DNA of 64,000 nucleotides from Platerodrilus igneus (lineage: Eukaryota; Arthropoda; Insecta; Coleoptera; Lycidae), in assembly GCA_036346225.1 (NCBI GenBank), contig JARFIW010001452.1, forward strand, positions 930,001 through 994,000. Reading direction: 5' to 3'. The translations under genes and the position numbers were made by a program. Each line of letters begins with the position of its first letter. Position 1 is the first letter of the stretch. This document shows, one piece after another, positions 13,172 to 24,706 of the stretch. The notes beneath the pieces are model-generated. The model ran no database searches. It saw only the letters and a list, made by a program, of their open reading frames with translations, and was not told where the DNA came from.

Positions 13172-14023
13172 CTATTTGGAAAATCCCAGAGGCTTTAAGT
13201 CACATAAGATTTTAAAAGAAAAACTGCAAGTTATGTGGAGGGCAAATCCGAAGGCGTGGGTCACCAGGAAATTCTTTGTGGTGTGGATAAACCAGGTGTT
13301 TGGCCCTTCTGTTAAAAAATATCTACAGGAAAACAACCTACCCATGCAAATCCTTCTCATCCTCGACAATACCCCTGCTCACTCACCAAATCTCGAAGAT
13401 GATTTAGTCGAAGGGTTCAAGTTTATAAAGGTTCTCTACCTACCACTCAACACCACTCCTATCCTGCAGCCAATAGATCAGCAGGTGATTTCTAATACAC
13501 GAAGCACATTTTCGGCGCTGCTTTGAGGTGACGGAGAACACAAACCTTACCATTTGAGAGTTCTGGAAGGACCGCACAAACATCGTAATATAACTAAGAA
13601 TAATTGATCAGGCCTGGCTGGGTGTTACAACGAGGACCTTAACCTCTGCACGGAAGAAGCTGTGGCGTGAGGCTGTAAAGGACCCTCGAAGGATTGAAAC
13701 CCGAAGTGTCAGTGGTAGAGGAAATTGTTTCTCTGGGAAAATCTATGGGTCTGGAGGTGGATGAGAGAGATGTGAACGAACTTGTTGAGGAACAGTCTCA
13801 GGAGCTGACAACCCAGGAGTTACACGATCTACATTCGCAGCAGCATACGGTAGTTCAACGAAAAAACAGTTTTGAAGAGGAGCCAGAGATGGAGGAGGTT
13901 ATCTCTACAAGAGATATGGAGATCTTGAGAATGCGGGAGAAAGTTGTAGAGTTTGTGGATAACAATCACCCAAAAAAGTTGCAACTGGTCGTGCATAGGA
14001 GTTGTTCAACGAAACTTGCTTAA
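13172..14023 (+). pseudogene. Tigger transposase, C-terminal two thirds
   Basis: This is a pogo-class DDE transposase remnant. The first open stretch (13176-13526) shows the Tigger signatures WRANPKAWVTRKFF, LLILDNTPAHSPN (second catalytic D) and LPLNTTPILQPIDQQVIS (third catalytic D). A stop and frame change near 13524 separate it from a second open stretch (13694-14023) with the acidic C-terminal region ELVEEQSQELTTQELHDL. The N-terminal DNA-binding domains and the first catalytic D are absent, so the copy is dead. Orientation agrees with the element ends. Confidence 0.9.
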
Positions 14024-14389
14024 CTCATTTCCGCAATATCCTGAAAGGGAGGTAGAAACAAACCTCCTTGGGCAGTTTTTTTAAACGATCTGCAGGTGAA
14101 AAGGAGCAAAGCGTGACGAAAAAAGTGAAGATCAGTGACGAAAATTAAGCGCTTCCGTATGCATTTCACTTTTTCTTTTAATTATGTTTTTATAGAATAT
14201 GTATTTGTAAATACATTGTTCTTATTCAAAAACACTTAAAAAAACAGCTGAGGTGTTTTTTTTTGGAGCTGGAACGGATTAATTGCATTTCAATTAATTT
14301 CATTGGGGAAAATTGCTTTGGGATACGAGCAATTTGGCATACGAGCAAAGTTACGGAACGAATTACACTCGTACGTCGAGGTACCACTG

Positions 14390-14973
14390 TACTAGGTATT
14401 TTCTTAGAAACCTTATGATAGTCTGTAAAACTTAATCTGGTACATTAAATAGGTACAATCAAACTTGATGACCGCGAGCCTATTAAATCACAACATGCTT
14501 TACATCTCCTGTTTCATTTTTTGTATTTGTTTTGATTTTAACTGTTATTATACTCTCTTTATACATACAGAGTGACAAGATTGGTAAAGGACTTCCGGGT
14601 ACATAGATTACAAGTACTGCAAATCCGCTCGATGCTGAAGATCAAGCATATTACATGGCTTATGTCTATGAAGTACTTCAAAATGCGCTAACTAAACATA
14701 CTTGGAAAAAGTACAAGACCTGTTGAGAATCCTACCATCTTGCAAAGGCGTTTACTATAATAGCAGAATAGTAATTTTCGCTTGCTAAGGTGTGGCTAAA
14801 AAACATATTGATAAGCAGGACAAACAGATTTATCTATGAAAGGGCAGTATCGAAATCTGAAAAGTCTATAATTTCAGTTCAAAAATGGCTTCAAATATTA
14901 AACGCTACGGTGTTTTTGTAATTCGTAACAGTTATTAACTATAAAGATATTGTCCTTTTCAAAAATTTAACGC
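14390..14973. other. AT-rich DNA between Tigger and a SINE
   Basis: No coding or repeat signal recognised in this stretch of about 580 bases. Confidence 0.4.
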
Positions 14974-14987
14974 TACAAATTTGTACA

Positions 14988-15240
14988 TTACATTTGATTT
15001 TCCAATGCTCCACCCGAAGGTACTACATTGGCCAAGAAGCGAGTTTCTTTACCTAGAAAATTTGGAATTTTGCCGAACCCTTGCTGTTCCAAGAAAGGTA
15101 GGGATCTTTAACGTGCGTGACAACACTCACACACGGGACCTCCATTTTACCTCTCATCCGAACGAGGGTGTATTTTTGTGAAATACCCGGGACCTTGGGC
15201 GTAGTAGTCACACACATATCACTACGCCACGGAGCCGCCT
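14988..15240 (-). mobile_element. SINE with 14-base target duplication
   Basis: A minus-strand SINE is flanked by perfect copies of TACAAATTTGTACA (14974-14987 and 15241-15254). The head begins AGGCGGCTCCGTGGCGTAGTG, with a tRNA-type A box, but an internal deletion of about 50 bases removes the B box region between CCCGGG and TTTCACAAAAATAC. The central block and the GCATTGGAAAATCAAATGTAA tail are intact. The perfect duplication suggests a recent insertion. Confidence 0.95.
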
Positions 15241-15254
15241 TACAAATTTGTACA

Positions 15255-16274
15255 GTTATCACGAAGGATAATTACGGATGATCATGGGTGTATAACGATC
15301 CTGGTGCCCAGAAACATGAAGCAGATGGGGAGAATACAGGAGCATTTGAGTACGTCACTGAGAATAGTAATTAGTGGTATCGCAAATGGTAGTGTTCTTT
15401 CATAAGTAATCGTGTACAAAGCCATAGAAAGTGCCAGAAGTAGACACAATATTTCAAAAGTCGCAGTGGTTAGTTCAACATGCAGGTATTTAAAACATGT
15501 TTATTTAAACATAGTTGTAGCCCATTTAAGACAATCGGGAAGTGAATGATAGAGGTATGATAGCATAGTCATTTTTTCCAAAGACCATACGATCGTGCAA
15601 GAAGGAATTCCTAATAATACAAAAATTCGAAGATCTCCTAGACTAACGGAGGAGGAATGGTACCCAGAAAGTAGCAACGGTCCTATATTATTGGGCAAAT
15701 CCGTCAGTTTGTGACTGTAGTCGGAAATTTAAGGCTAAGTTTAACAACTCCCAGCTTGTACCCGTCAAATGAAGACAAAACTAAGGTACATTCAGAATAC
15801 ATTTGAGGTGCCCTTAAAGTCTTAACATTTTGGATGAAACTTTGTTGGAACTACTCTAAGAGCACCCAAGAAAATCAACAAATGCAAAAGTAGTAAAATA
15901 TTGTACCTGAAATTGATGTTTCGCCCAAAATTTAGAACAAAACAACACAAAAAATAGTAGAATCGATTCACCAGATAGTTTCCCTTTAAAGCATATACCC
16001 CAGAGGAAGTCCATGGATGGTGTTCAATAGGTTCAGGACGGGGGTATTTCCTCGGGGGGTCACTTGCTAAAATGGGGCATCTAATAAAAAGTGACTGAAA
16101 TTGGGGGCGAACATACAATTAAACAGATCGTCTGGTGCGGAAGTAGTTCACATGCTTGTGATGTTGAAGATTTATACTCGGCAAGTAAAAATATAATTGG
16201 CGTAGTTTAGTACTGGACCAAAGCAATTTAAATGACCTACACAACTAAATAAAGTGCACAAATACCAGTGCAGC
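15255..16274. other. Unassigned DNA upstream of a LINE
   Basis: No feature recognised. Open frames near 15501-15698 and 15822-16118 carry no known motif. The segment may include the decayed 5' part of the LINE that becomes recognisable from about 16275. Confidence 0.35.
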
Positions 16275-18335
16275 GTTTATTTGAAAATCTAGTAACACTT
16301 GGAAAAATCCTCGAACAGATTATCCTACACAAAATGAACTGTCATATTAAATTCCATTTTCTCGTTTCTTCCAATCGACATGGTTTTCGACCGGAACATA
16401 GTGCATAACGCACGATCCACACCCTACATGTGATTTTCCAATGCTCCACGCGAAGGTATTACATTGGCCAGGAAGCGAGCTTTTTTTACCTGAAAAATTT
16501 TGAATTTTGCCGAACCTTTTAACGTGCGTAACGACACACGCACACGGGAACTCCATTTTACCTCTCATCCGAATGAGGGCGTATTATTGTGAAAAATGCT
16601 CGCCTAACATTTTTCAAGCCGACCGTGACGGGATTGGAACCCGGGACCTTGGGCGTAGTAGCCACACGCATACCAACTACGCCACAAAGCCGCTGCACGA
16701 TCCACCCGCTGATTTTCACGGTTTAATCTTCTTGTCCTAATTAGGTAATCGCCTTTTGAATCGACCTCCACTCAACGTTTAATCTTCTCCGGTGGCCAAA
16801 CCTTTTTATCCAAATAAAAATAACAAGCTCCCCATTTAACATATTCCTAATCATTAAATCGTTCCTTGCATCTTGAATCGCCATTTTAGCCTTAAGCTTC
16901 CACACAATAGCCAAAACACCCACAGAAAGCTGTCCTCAAGACTCGCATCCGTCACCGATCCTTTGAAGCCTTATAATAAATCATTTGCTCGATCTCGATA
17001 TCCCTATTACAGCCACCCATGCCTATGCCGATGATATCACTTTCCTAATACGTTGCCGCTGTCCTTATAAATTCCGTCAAATCCTGGTCTTCATTGAACA
17101 AACAACAGCTATTTCCTCCCTAAACACAAATGCGCTTACCGAAAGGATTTCTCAACCCAAGCTGACACCCCCCCCCCCTAATCCGACTTCTAAACACTTC
17201 AAGTCACTTATCAATCAATGACAGCACATTACTTAGTACTTCGCATAGATACGAGATTCATGATAGACACCCACCTTTCCAAACTCCGCAACAAAATCAA
17301 ATTTATCTTGAAAAATCTCCTACAATCACTCCCCCACTTAAAACACCTCACCATCCGACACAACGATTAATCCTGAAGCAAATTATAATCCCAATGGTCC
17401 GATATACAGCAGACAACCGTCTCCCTTTAAACCCACCCTCCTTCAAACACAAGCTAGACACAATAATTGGACCCTTCCAACTATACAACTTTTGAACCTA
17501 CCAAACGACCTCACCGACTTCTAATATACTCTACTCCATATCACCACAATAGAAACCCAACTTTTTGCAGTCATCCAAATCCGCCACCTTAATCATCACT
17601 TCCCTATCAAGCTCCATGATGCAACCCTATCCCCTGAAATTTACCGCACTCTTCCGAAATAGAAAATTAAAGCATGAATCCACAATTATCTCCTTTGTTC
17701 TTGGCAAGATACATGGTTCCTCTCTCCCGCTACACCTTCAACATCTTCCCGGACACAACAGATCTCCATATTCACATAGCCCTCTCCGCTCCTGTCACAA
17801 TGCAATTTGTAACCGATCTGGGAAGTTTCCGAATAAACTTTATGAATTCCAACTAACTCCTTTTCCACACTGTGCCTGTGACAACTTAGCCTGTATCCAC
17901 CTAAAATATGCCTAATATATGCCTCACCACTCCTCTACTGACAAGCCTAAAATCTGAAATAGACCTAGATTCTTACTTTTCCGCCCCAAACTTAAACTAC
18001 TTTGTCGCAAACCTTCCCAGCAATTAGACCAATTTCTGACATTAATCCTAAGCAACAAACCTCCTATATAAAATCCACAACAATAAAACACACTCCAAAG
18101 ACAAATACCATTTACCTTAAACCCTTCACACACTTACACTCACCTGTGCAGACGACGGTGGGGCCACTTTACCTCACATTTGGACCTCAAGAAACCACTA
18201 ATTAAAGTTCACTTTGTTTTGATAAATTGACTAATTAAATGAATATATTTTTATTTAAATTTAATTAATGTAACATGTACGATGAGGATGGGCTATAACC
18301 CTGGATGTGGCTAAAAATAAATGAATTGTGAGTCT
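16275..18335 (+). mobile_element. Second LINE type (Jockey/I-like), RT part, decayed
   Basis: Reverse transcriptase motifs can be read across frames: TLGKILEQIILHKMNCHIK (about 16289-16345), HGFRPEHS (about 16378-16400), YADDITFL with the catalytic DD (about 17025-17048), and a thumb-type segment YLVLRIDTRFMIDTHLSKLRNK (about 17228-17294). A cysteine/histidine cluster, CACDNLACIHLKYA, sits near 17872-17915. The 3' end is a pyrimidine-rich region followed by GGATGTGGCTAAAAATAAATG near 18300, typical of Jockey- and I-like 3' ends. Stops and frameshifts are frequent. It differs from the LINE family at 3500. The 5' boundary is uncertain. Confidence 0.72.
16421..16694 (-). mobile_element. SINE inserted in the Jockey/I-like LINE
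   Basis: A minus-strand SINE is flanked by the 11-base duplication GCACGATCCAC (16410-16420 and 16695-16705). The head retains GGCGTAGTTGGTATGC (A box) and GGTTCCAATCCCG (B box). It splits the RT motif region after HGFRPEHS, so it inserted after the LINE. Central block and tail are present. Confidence 0.93.
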
Positions 18336-21300
18336 GAGTCAATCTACTAAGATTATCTACAAGATATATTACCAGCAGGTTCATGAATTATTCATTTAGT
18401 TAGAGAATACATAAATGGCAAAATAACTCTATTTGTACATATTCTGGAATATTGTTTAAATAATTCTCATTATAATAGTGTTTGAATAAGCAAATCCTAA
18501 ATCAGTGGATGAAATTATTTATTCACACTTAAAGACATGATTACGAAAAGAAAACAATAGATGAAAAACGAAACAAGTTATTGCTATTGTAAGAAAAAAT
18601 AAAAAAGAAACAAGTTAAGCTTGACAAAAATATTAAACAAAGACAAACGTTAAAAGAATCTTATCGAAAAACAATACTAATAAGGTTAACCAAAATAAAA
18701 AAGTAGCGCAAAAAGAAACAAAAAAAAAGGAAGCTGTGAAACATGATCTCTGATGTGACGTTTTGTTTGCGCAGAAATCTATTAAGGAAGACGCCTTGAT
18801 CAATTAAGGATTCAGTACATTTTGTGTATAAACTGGTATCTGGAAATCTGTGTGCCAAAATTACAAATGGAATATCCCATTTTTAATATTTTAGTGATAA
18901 CGTTTGTCAACTTACTTGATTGATACTTTAGTTTTTTGCAGATTGAGCCGTTTAAACATTTGAATGTATCCTACACAAAACTAAGACCTTGTATTTATTA
19001 ATGTTGTAATGTTAAAGAAAATGTTAGAAATACCAACAAAAGAATTGAGAAATAAATACAAAACGTGCTAATATAAACGAACAACATAAAACTGGACAAA
19101 ATTAATAGTTCGATTTTGAAAACCAGCGAACAAAAGACTAAAACAGTAAAAAGTGAAGTAGAGAATTTTAGGGGCTAGTCTATATATAATTCACCTAAAC
19201 TGATTACATTCATTGATTCCTTAACCGAAGCACGAACTATACTGATCTAAATAAAAGTATTACGCAAAGTTCAATTCTGAAGTTATACAAAATTTATAAG
19301 TGAAAGTCACAGTAATTAAAATTGCAAGTAAAGAATACAGTCAAGTGCGCATTCAAACATACGAGTGTATAAGAAATCCGCCGTTGATATAAAACGTAAG
19401 TTTAATTTTAATTTAGCAATAAACAAATCTTTACAATTTATTAATTAGGGCACTAAGCAATTCAATAAGAAATCGAACTAAGCAATTCAATAAGAAATCT
19501 AACTAAGTACAGACGTAAAACTACAATACAATAAATGTGGAAAATCTAAATCAAGACGTTAAGAGTGCAACTAAAGCTTAAAGCAACACGAAGTTACGGG
19601 TTAACAACACGCTGTGTAGAGGCAGTTAGAAGTATTGGGGTGCACGCAAAGCTACGGCGACACAACTTGGAATCCTCGAATCTAGCGACTGATTTGAACC
19701 AGGAAATCAATCGGAAAAATACCAGGTTAGCATTATGTTTCAACCAATAGCATAAATCTTATTTTTGAATATTTGAAACATACATGTACTTTTGTGTAAA
19801 GGGTCATGAAAGATTTACATTAAAAGAAAAGGAGAGGTTCAACGAACGTTCAACGAAACATTGAATAGTACATAACTATTTTAGCTGGCTCTAATTGATT
19901 AAAAGAGCAAATTGAATATTTATTTTAGTTTGATTCGAATGTTATAAATAGCAAATGACATTACGAAGGTTGTAGAGGTGTAAATTGTACATATTTCTTG
20001 GTTTATTATACAAATTTTGGTGTATTTCGTTTATCTTATTCAGGTATGAAACACAAACAGGGAAGGGTTTAAACATTTTTTGTTATCATATTGTCGTTCA
20101 ATCTGTGCAGGGTATTACTGAGCTAGCCGAGGCACGAATTTAATTGTGTGAATTGTAAAATTATTCTAGATTATTTAGCGGCGCAGAAAGGTGGCGGTCA
20201 GCAAGGCAATCTTGAACATTTATTGATTGTGTTAATATACAAAAACCGTGTGTAAATATTTATTTTTCAGAAAAATGTCAGTTTAAAACAAGTTTATTGC
20301 ATTTATGTAGACTGAAAAGATAGTAAAACAAATTTAAGGTAAACATGCAGTCGCTTTATAAATACTAAATAGTGTCAATGTCAAGTTATCTTTTTTAAAG
20401 TACATCATTAAAAACGAGTTCTAACCGACGAAAATATAAAAACATCTTTTGATTGAAAACCCGTATTTTCTAAAATGTAAATTCAATAACGCATTCATCC
20501 TCTTTAGAAAGATTATTTAAGATACTAGAACTACTGCATTTATCCGCATTCTTTGGAGAGTGTTCTCAAAGCCATAAATCATTTGTAAATAACCAAAGCA
20601 CATCTAGTTATTTCCCGTGAATGAATACACGTCGATTCCCGGAACACGATAACACCTAGAAAGACTGTTAAACCAGATATGATAACAAGTTTTAATGGCT
20701 ATATATTGAAAAGCTAGTAAAGGAGAGAGATAACCGGCAGTTGGTTTCATTCATTAATAAAGAATGTGAAACTTTTTATGACGCAATAAATTTAAACTGG
20801 TGGACTTTTAAAGATAAAAACCACAAAATTGGGGTTAATTGTTACAGCATGAAATTTATTCATACTTATAGAATGTAATCGAAATTTGAGAACGATTACG
20901 CACTTATAATGTGTTTATATAAAAGATGGAAGTTTATGAGGAGGCATCCAAAATTTAGTATTGAAGATTTGAACATATGTCCGTTGATATTTGATCATTG
21001 ATATATCGTTATTTTATGGAGTGCAACGACAATTAATTATTGCTCCAATATAAACAATAAGTTAATTTGATGCAAGGTTACCGACTATTTTAATCTATTA
21101 GAAATAAGAGTATTTTCGAAAACTGATGCAGTATATTTTGACATATGATGAAAATCTAAAATTTTGAAACCAGGGATTTTTCGACGTTGTTAATTCTGAT
21201 GAAAACGACTTTTTAGATAGCACTATAAACAAATGCATACAGGTAGTCATAAAGATAAGAATAAGAGCAATAATTTTATAATCCAAAACGCAAGTATACT

Positions 21301-21887
21301 TTTGTTTTAACCTAAAAAGACAATTCGTGTATTATTATGTTTTTCTTTTGCGTATAGAAAATTATCTGTGAATGGATAGTTTTATTTTAGCAATCTTGGG
21401 TGTCGTTCTCGAGATGTTTTGGCCCTTATTAAATTATTTGCTCAATATCGCTAATGAGCTACACTGAGACAGTGTAATAGAAGTACATTTACATTATCCA
21501 TAAAAATTTTGTGACTTACATGCTTTGGGGTCTTCTAAATATTAACAAGGATTATGTAAAGATTGTATTATTATGTAAGTGGTGATAAAACGTTGTTACT
21601 ATCTAAAATAACGCTGTAAAATTGCATTTGTAAGTTTTCTTTATAGCTGTGTGTGCAAGTAGATTTCTTCAATAATGTGTGTAGAACAAGAATGTTTTTC
21701 AATATATTGAGAATTCTTCGTAAATATTTCTTGAGATTTTTTGTTTGTTTTTATTTTCATAAACTCCACATCAGAGTTGTCACTGAGCTAGCAACAGAAA
21801 ACCGATAAAATAAGGTAAGAATCCACATCATTTCATTTTTATGTTTTCAATTAATAGTCTTTGGATCTTCATAATACAGGGCGGCTC

Positions 21888-21889
<2 letters not shown>
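18336..21889. other. AT-rich intronic DNA, no supported gene
   Basis: About 3.5 kb without recognisable coding, RNA or transposon motifs. A short tandem duplication of about 31 bases (CTAAGCAATTCAATAAGAAAT) lies at 19453-19510. Short frames such as 19565-19750 and 21098-21286 show no domain. Confidence 0.45.
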
Positions 21890-21936
<47 letters not shown>

Positions 21937-22018
21937 AATAAGTAAATTTAATGAGTCCTAAAATAATATCAAACAATGAAATTTAATGGCGAGTGACTCA
22001 ATATTAGCCACAAAGGCA

Positions 22019-22063
22019 TCCTGTCGACGCGTTTTGCCCTTATTAGGGCTCAGCAGGACAGGA
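22019..22063 (-). ncRNA. Degenerate type I hammerhead ribozyme copy
   Basis: On the minus strand this 45-base segment has the same layout as 22415-22459: stem I arms TCCTGTC and GACAGGA, and a stem II hairpin GCCCTAATAAGGGC. Two core positions differ: CTGATGA has become CTGCTGA and CGAAA has become CAAAA. Both changes hit invariant core bases, so this copy should not cleave. Confidence 0.75.
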
Positions 22064-22140
22064 TTAGCAAAGATGTAATATTTAACCCGAACACATTATG
22101 GGAAGTACAGCATCACCTAGCCCGCAATTTGGGCGAAATG

Positions 22141-22158
22141 CGAAACGCGTCGACAGGA
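22141..22158 (+). ncRNA. Partial hammerhead copy (3' half only)
   Basis: The CGAAACGCGTCGACAGGA half-core is present, but the upstream stem I arm and the CTGATGA box are replaced by sequence belonging to the opposite-facing copy. It cannot fold as a hammerhead alone. It marks a rearrangement junction near 22130-22140. Confidence 0.65.
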
Positions 22159-22414
22159 TGCCCTTGGGACTAATATTGAGTCACTCGCCATTAAATTTCA
22201 TTTTTTAATATTATTTTAGGACTCATTAAATTTACTTATTCTTTATAATTATAATCATTGGCTATGGAAAAAGGCAGTTGAACCGGATCTCCTCCGTGCC
22301 GACTGTTGATAAAACCTGCAAAGTCAGGTGAAACAGCACGAAGGCACAAATTGTGAGCTAGGTGATGCTGTACTTCCCATAATGTGTTCGTGTTACATAT
22401 TACATCTTTGCTAC

Positions 22415-22459
22415 TCCTGTCCTGATGAGCCCCAATTAGGGCGAAACGCGTCGACAGGA
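22415..22459 (+). ncRNA. Type I hammerhead ribozyme, canonical core
   Basis: All invariant parts can be aligned by eye. Stem I is formed by TCCTGTC (22415-22421) and GACAGGA (22453-22459), seven perfect pairs. CTGATGA is at 22422-22428. Stem II is GCCC/GGGC (22429-22432 with 22439-22442) with a six-base loop. GAAA is at 22443-22446. Stem III is very short (A46-T51, C47-G50). The predicted cleavage site follows the GTC ending at 22452. Very short stem III hammerheads are known to work best as dimers. Activity is inferred, not shown. Confidence 0.88.
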
Positions 22460-22506
22460 TGCCCTTGTGGCTAATATTGAGTCACTCGCCATTAAATTTC
22501 ATTGTT

Positions 22507-22541
<35 letters not shown>

Positions 22542-22546
<5 letters not shown>

Positions 22547-24646
22547 GGATTTAGGGGGTAAATAGGTGTAGACAATAAAATTTTAGCTGATTATTAAGGT
22601 ATTTTTCTATATTTAAATTGAAATGTTAAAATTACTTAAGAGAAAGTTTTAGAGTACATAAAAGCTCAAAGATACGCATAAAAAATTATAATAATGTAAT
22701 CAAACGTATGGAAGCAGAAAGGGGAGCTTGCAGGCATAAGAAAATCAGTAATTTCAAACGTAAATTATTCCATTTTAAAAGACAACGTTCGTTTATACAA
22801 TACTAAGAAGGGAAGAAAAATCGAGAATTGTTATTTTTAAACGGTCGGTTGTTTCAAGAAATACCTGTTGTTAAAAGCTACGTTAAGGGAACTTAAATAA
22901 ACGTTAAGATAGAATTCCATAGAAATTGTTTGCAACGGTCGATTAGTATAAACTGTTTAAATATCAAATGGTTTGAGGAGTGAGTGGAATGAACGATCGA
23001 TAATATAAAACAGACAGAGAAACGGATAAATAAAGCGTTGGATAGAAGTCACGTCGATATGCACGGGTAAAAGTGAAGGACGACTACGATATCGATTTTC
23101 TGTAACTTAAGAGGGGTTCTAAAGAAGACAAGAAATACGCGTAGAACGGAGATGTATAGCTGATAGGTGAAGCGCTGTGATGTAAGAAAATTCTATCAAT
23201 GGTCGATGGCCAACAGTTTTTGAGAAGGGCGCGTACGTTACGGTGGTAAACTAATTTCTATGCATCAGGACGACGAAAGTGGGATTTTTGGAGAAGTGAG
23301 TGTTCGTTTCGTTCAAAATTTTAGGAAGGGGCTTCAAAAGTAAGCTTTTCACAGGAAACAGGTTCCACTAGGGGGGTTTAAAAATGATATAAATACACGA
23401 ACAACGGTATTAAAGCTCTCTTCTCGTTCTTTCCATTTAGATCTGAATACGGGTTTAGATCTACTACCTAATAGTAGTAAATGGTTTTACCGTTATCAAT
23501 TATTGTGTTCGGTAAAGTTGCATTAACATCATGTGTAAAAATCATGAAAGCCGTAGTAGCGTATCGCATGTTATAAAAGTGATACTGCACGAGTTGGTGC
23601 TTATTTAAATAAAAGGTACCGTTACTACGACAAAGCTATTAAATGAAGAGATGATATTTGGGGTAAGCAAAACTGAAAACGTAATTTGTATGCATGAATT
23701 ATTTGGTATGGAATGTTACTTTTGAGACGAAGCGTATATCTGGGAAGAAGAACAGTATTGGTAGCGAAGATTGCACGGTGGGGATCTGTGCATCCAGACA
23801 GCAGCGTAGTAGATGGACACAACGACGAGGGTTTTTGGTAAACATCTTCAGCGGTGACCAGGAACGAAGTTGACTCCAGGTAACGAATTTTAAATTTCTG
23901 TTGTATAAACATTCGTGTGGATATTTTTATGTTTGTGTGTTAGACCTATTGGTGGTGTATTTATTACCTATAAAACTTGTTTAAAAAAGTACATGTGCAG
24001 GACAATTTAATTTGATTATTAAAAAAGGGTTTATTGATGATATAAAGGTTATTCATGCTATAAATTGTTGTTGTAAGAAGTAAACGGGTCTGTAAATTTG
24101 TTTACAATTAAACGTAAGGTTAAAAAGGCATTTACAAAAACTGGGTTATAATGAGCTCACAATAGACCAGTGTGAAGTCAAACTAGGGTTGCATGTGGGG
24201 TCCATTCACTCGGAGCATGTAGATTTTGTTAAGTTATATTAAGAAACCGAGGACTTTAAAGCATTTAATAATTGAACTGGTAACAATTGTACCAAACGGT
24301 TTGTACTCTAGTGTAAATATTTTATCTGTTAATATGTGTAAATAAAAGGTTGTATGGTTGTTGTATTATTTTGGTAATTTCATTTGATGGTGTGTGTGTG
24401 TGAGAGAGAAGTATGTACTTAAAATGACAGGTATTTAAGAAGAAGTTGGTTGCTGAGCTAGCCAGGGTGAGCAAGGAAATTCGAAGGCGTCCAAAATAAT
24501 GGGTAAGAAATTCTTTTTTTTTTTAAAAACTTTTATGTTGGCCCAGGAGGGGCACGAATTTTTGAAAGGTTTCACGGCAAATTTATGACGTCCAGTTCGT
24601 AGGGTTTGATATTAAAACCTTGTTCCTGGACTTCCATGGCATATAA

Positions 24647-24647
<1 letters not shown>
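22542..24647. other. Unassigned DNA, possibly part of a retroelement
   Basis: No coding motif is recognised. The segment is less AT-biased than its neighbours between about 23000 and 23900 and contains a TATA-like GATATAAATAC near 23388. The open frame at 23625-23912 (minus) has no known domain. An LTR was considered, but no paired copy or primer-binding site was found. Confidence 0.35.

Positions 24648-24690
<43 letters not shown>
24648..24690. repeat. AT dinucleotide microsatellite
   Basis: A run of alternating T and A, followed by TGTCTCTGTGTGTGTGTG. It lies just before the tandem SINE array. Confidence 0.9.
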
Positions 24691-24691
<1 letters not shown>

Positions 24692-24706
24692 GTCTCTGTG
24701 TGTGTG

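Larger units (their letters stand above)
12756..14389 (+). mobile_element. Tigger/pogo DNA transposon with both ends
   Basis: Terminal inverted repeats are clear. The left end reads CAATGGTATCTCGATATACG; the right end, reverse complemented, reads CAGTGGTACCTCGACGTACG. A second inverted block, GATACGAG and GCTCGTATCCC, lies just inside. The right end is followed by TA; the left is preceded by AA, probably a decayed TA. The element is about 1.63 kb including a 215-base SINE insertion, shorter than an intact Tigger, because the 5' half of the transposase is missing. Confidence 0.88.
21890..22541. mobile_element. Hammerhead-ribozyme repeat, head-to-head copies
   Basis: A compact repeat lies between two AT dinucleotide tracts (about 21893-21933 and 22508-22541). 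One arm (21933-22128) is the reverse complement of sequence found again at 22345-22517, and a third partial copy covers 22141-22250. Each copy carries the 3' flank ATATTGAGTCACTCGCCATT after a hammerhead-like core. No protein frame is present. Type I hammerheads of this short-stem form are known from the long repeats of Penelope-like retroelements and from non-autonomous retrozymes; assignment to either is inference. Confidence 0.75.

Noticed and set aside
22542..24647. Solo LTR of a retrotransposon (starts TGTTGTGG, TATA-like box near 23388)
   Set aside because: No second LTR, no clear CA end, no primer-binding site and no flanking duplication could be found.
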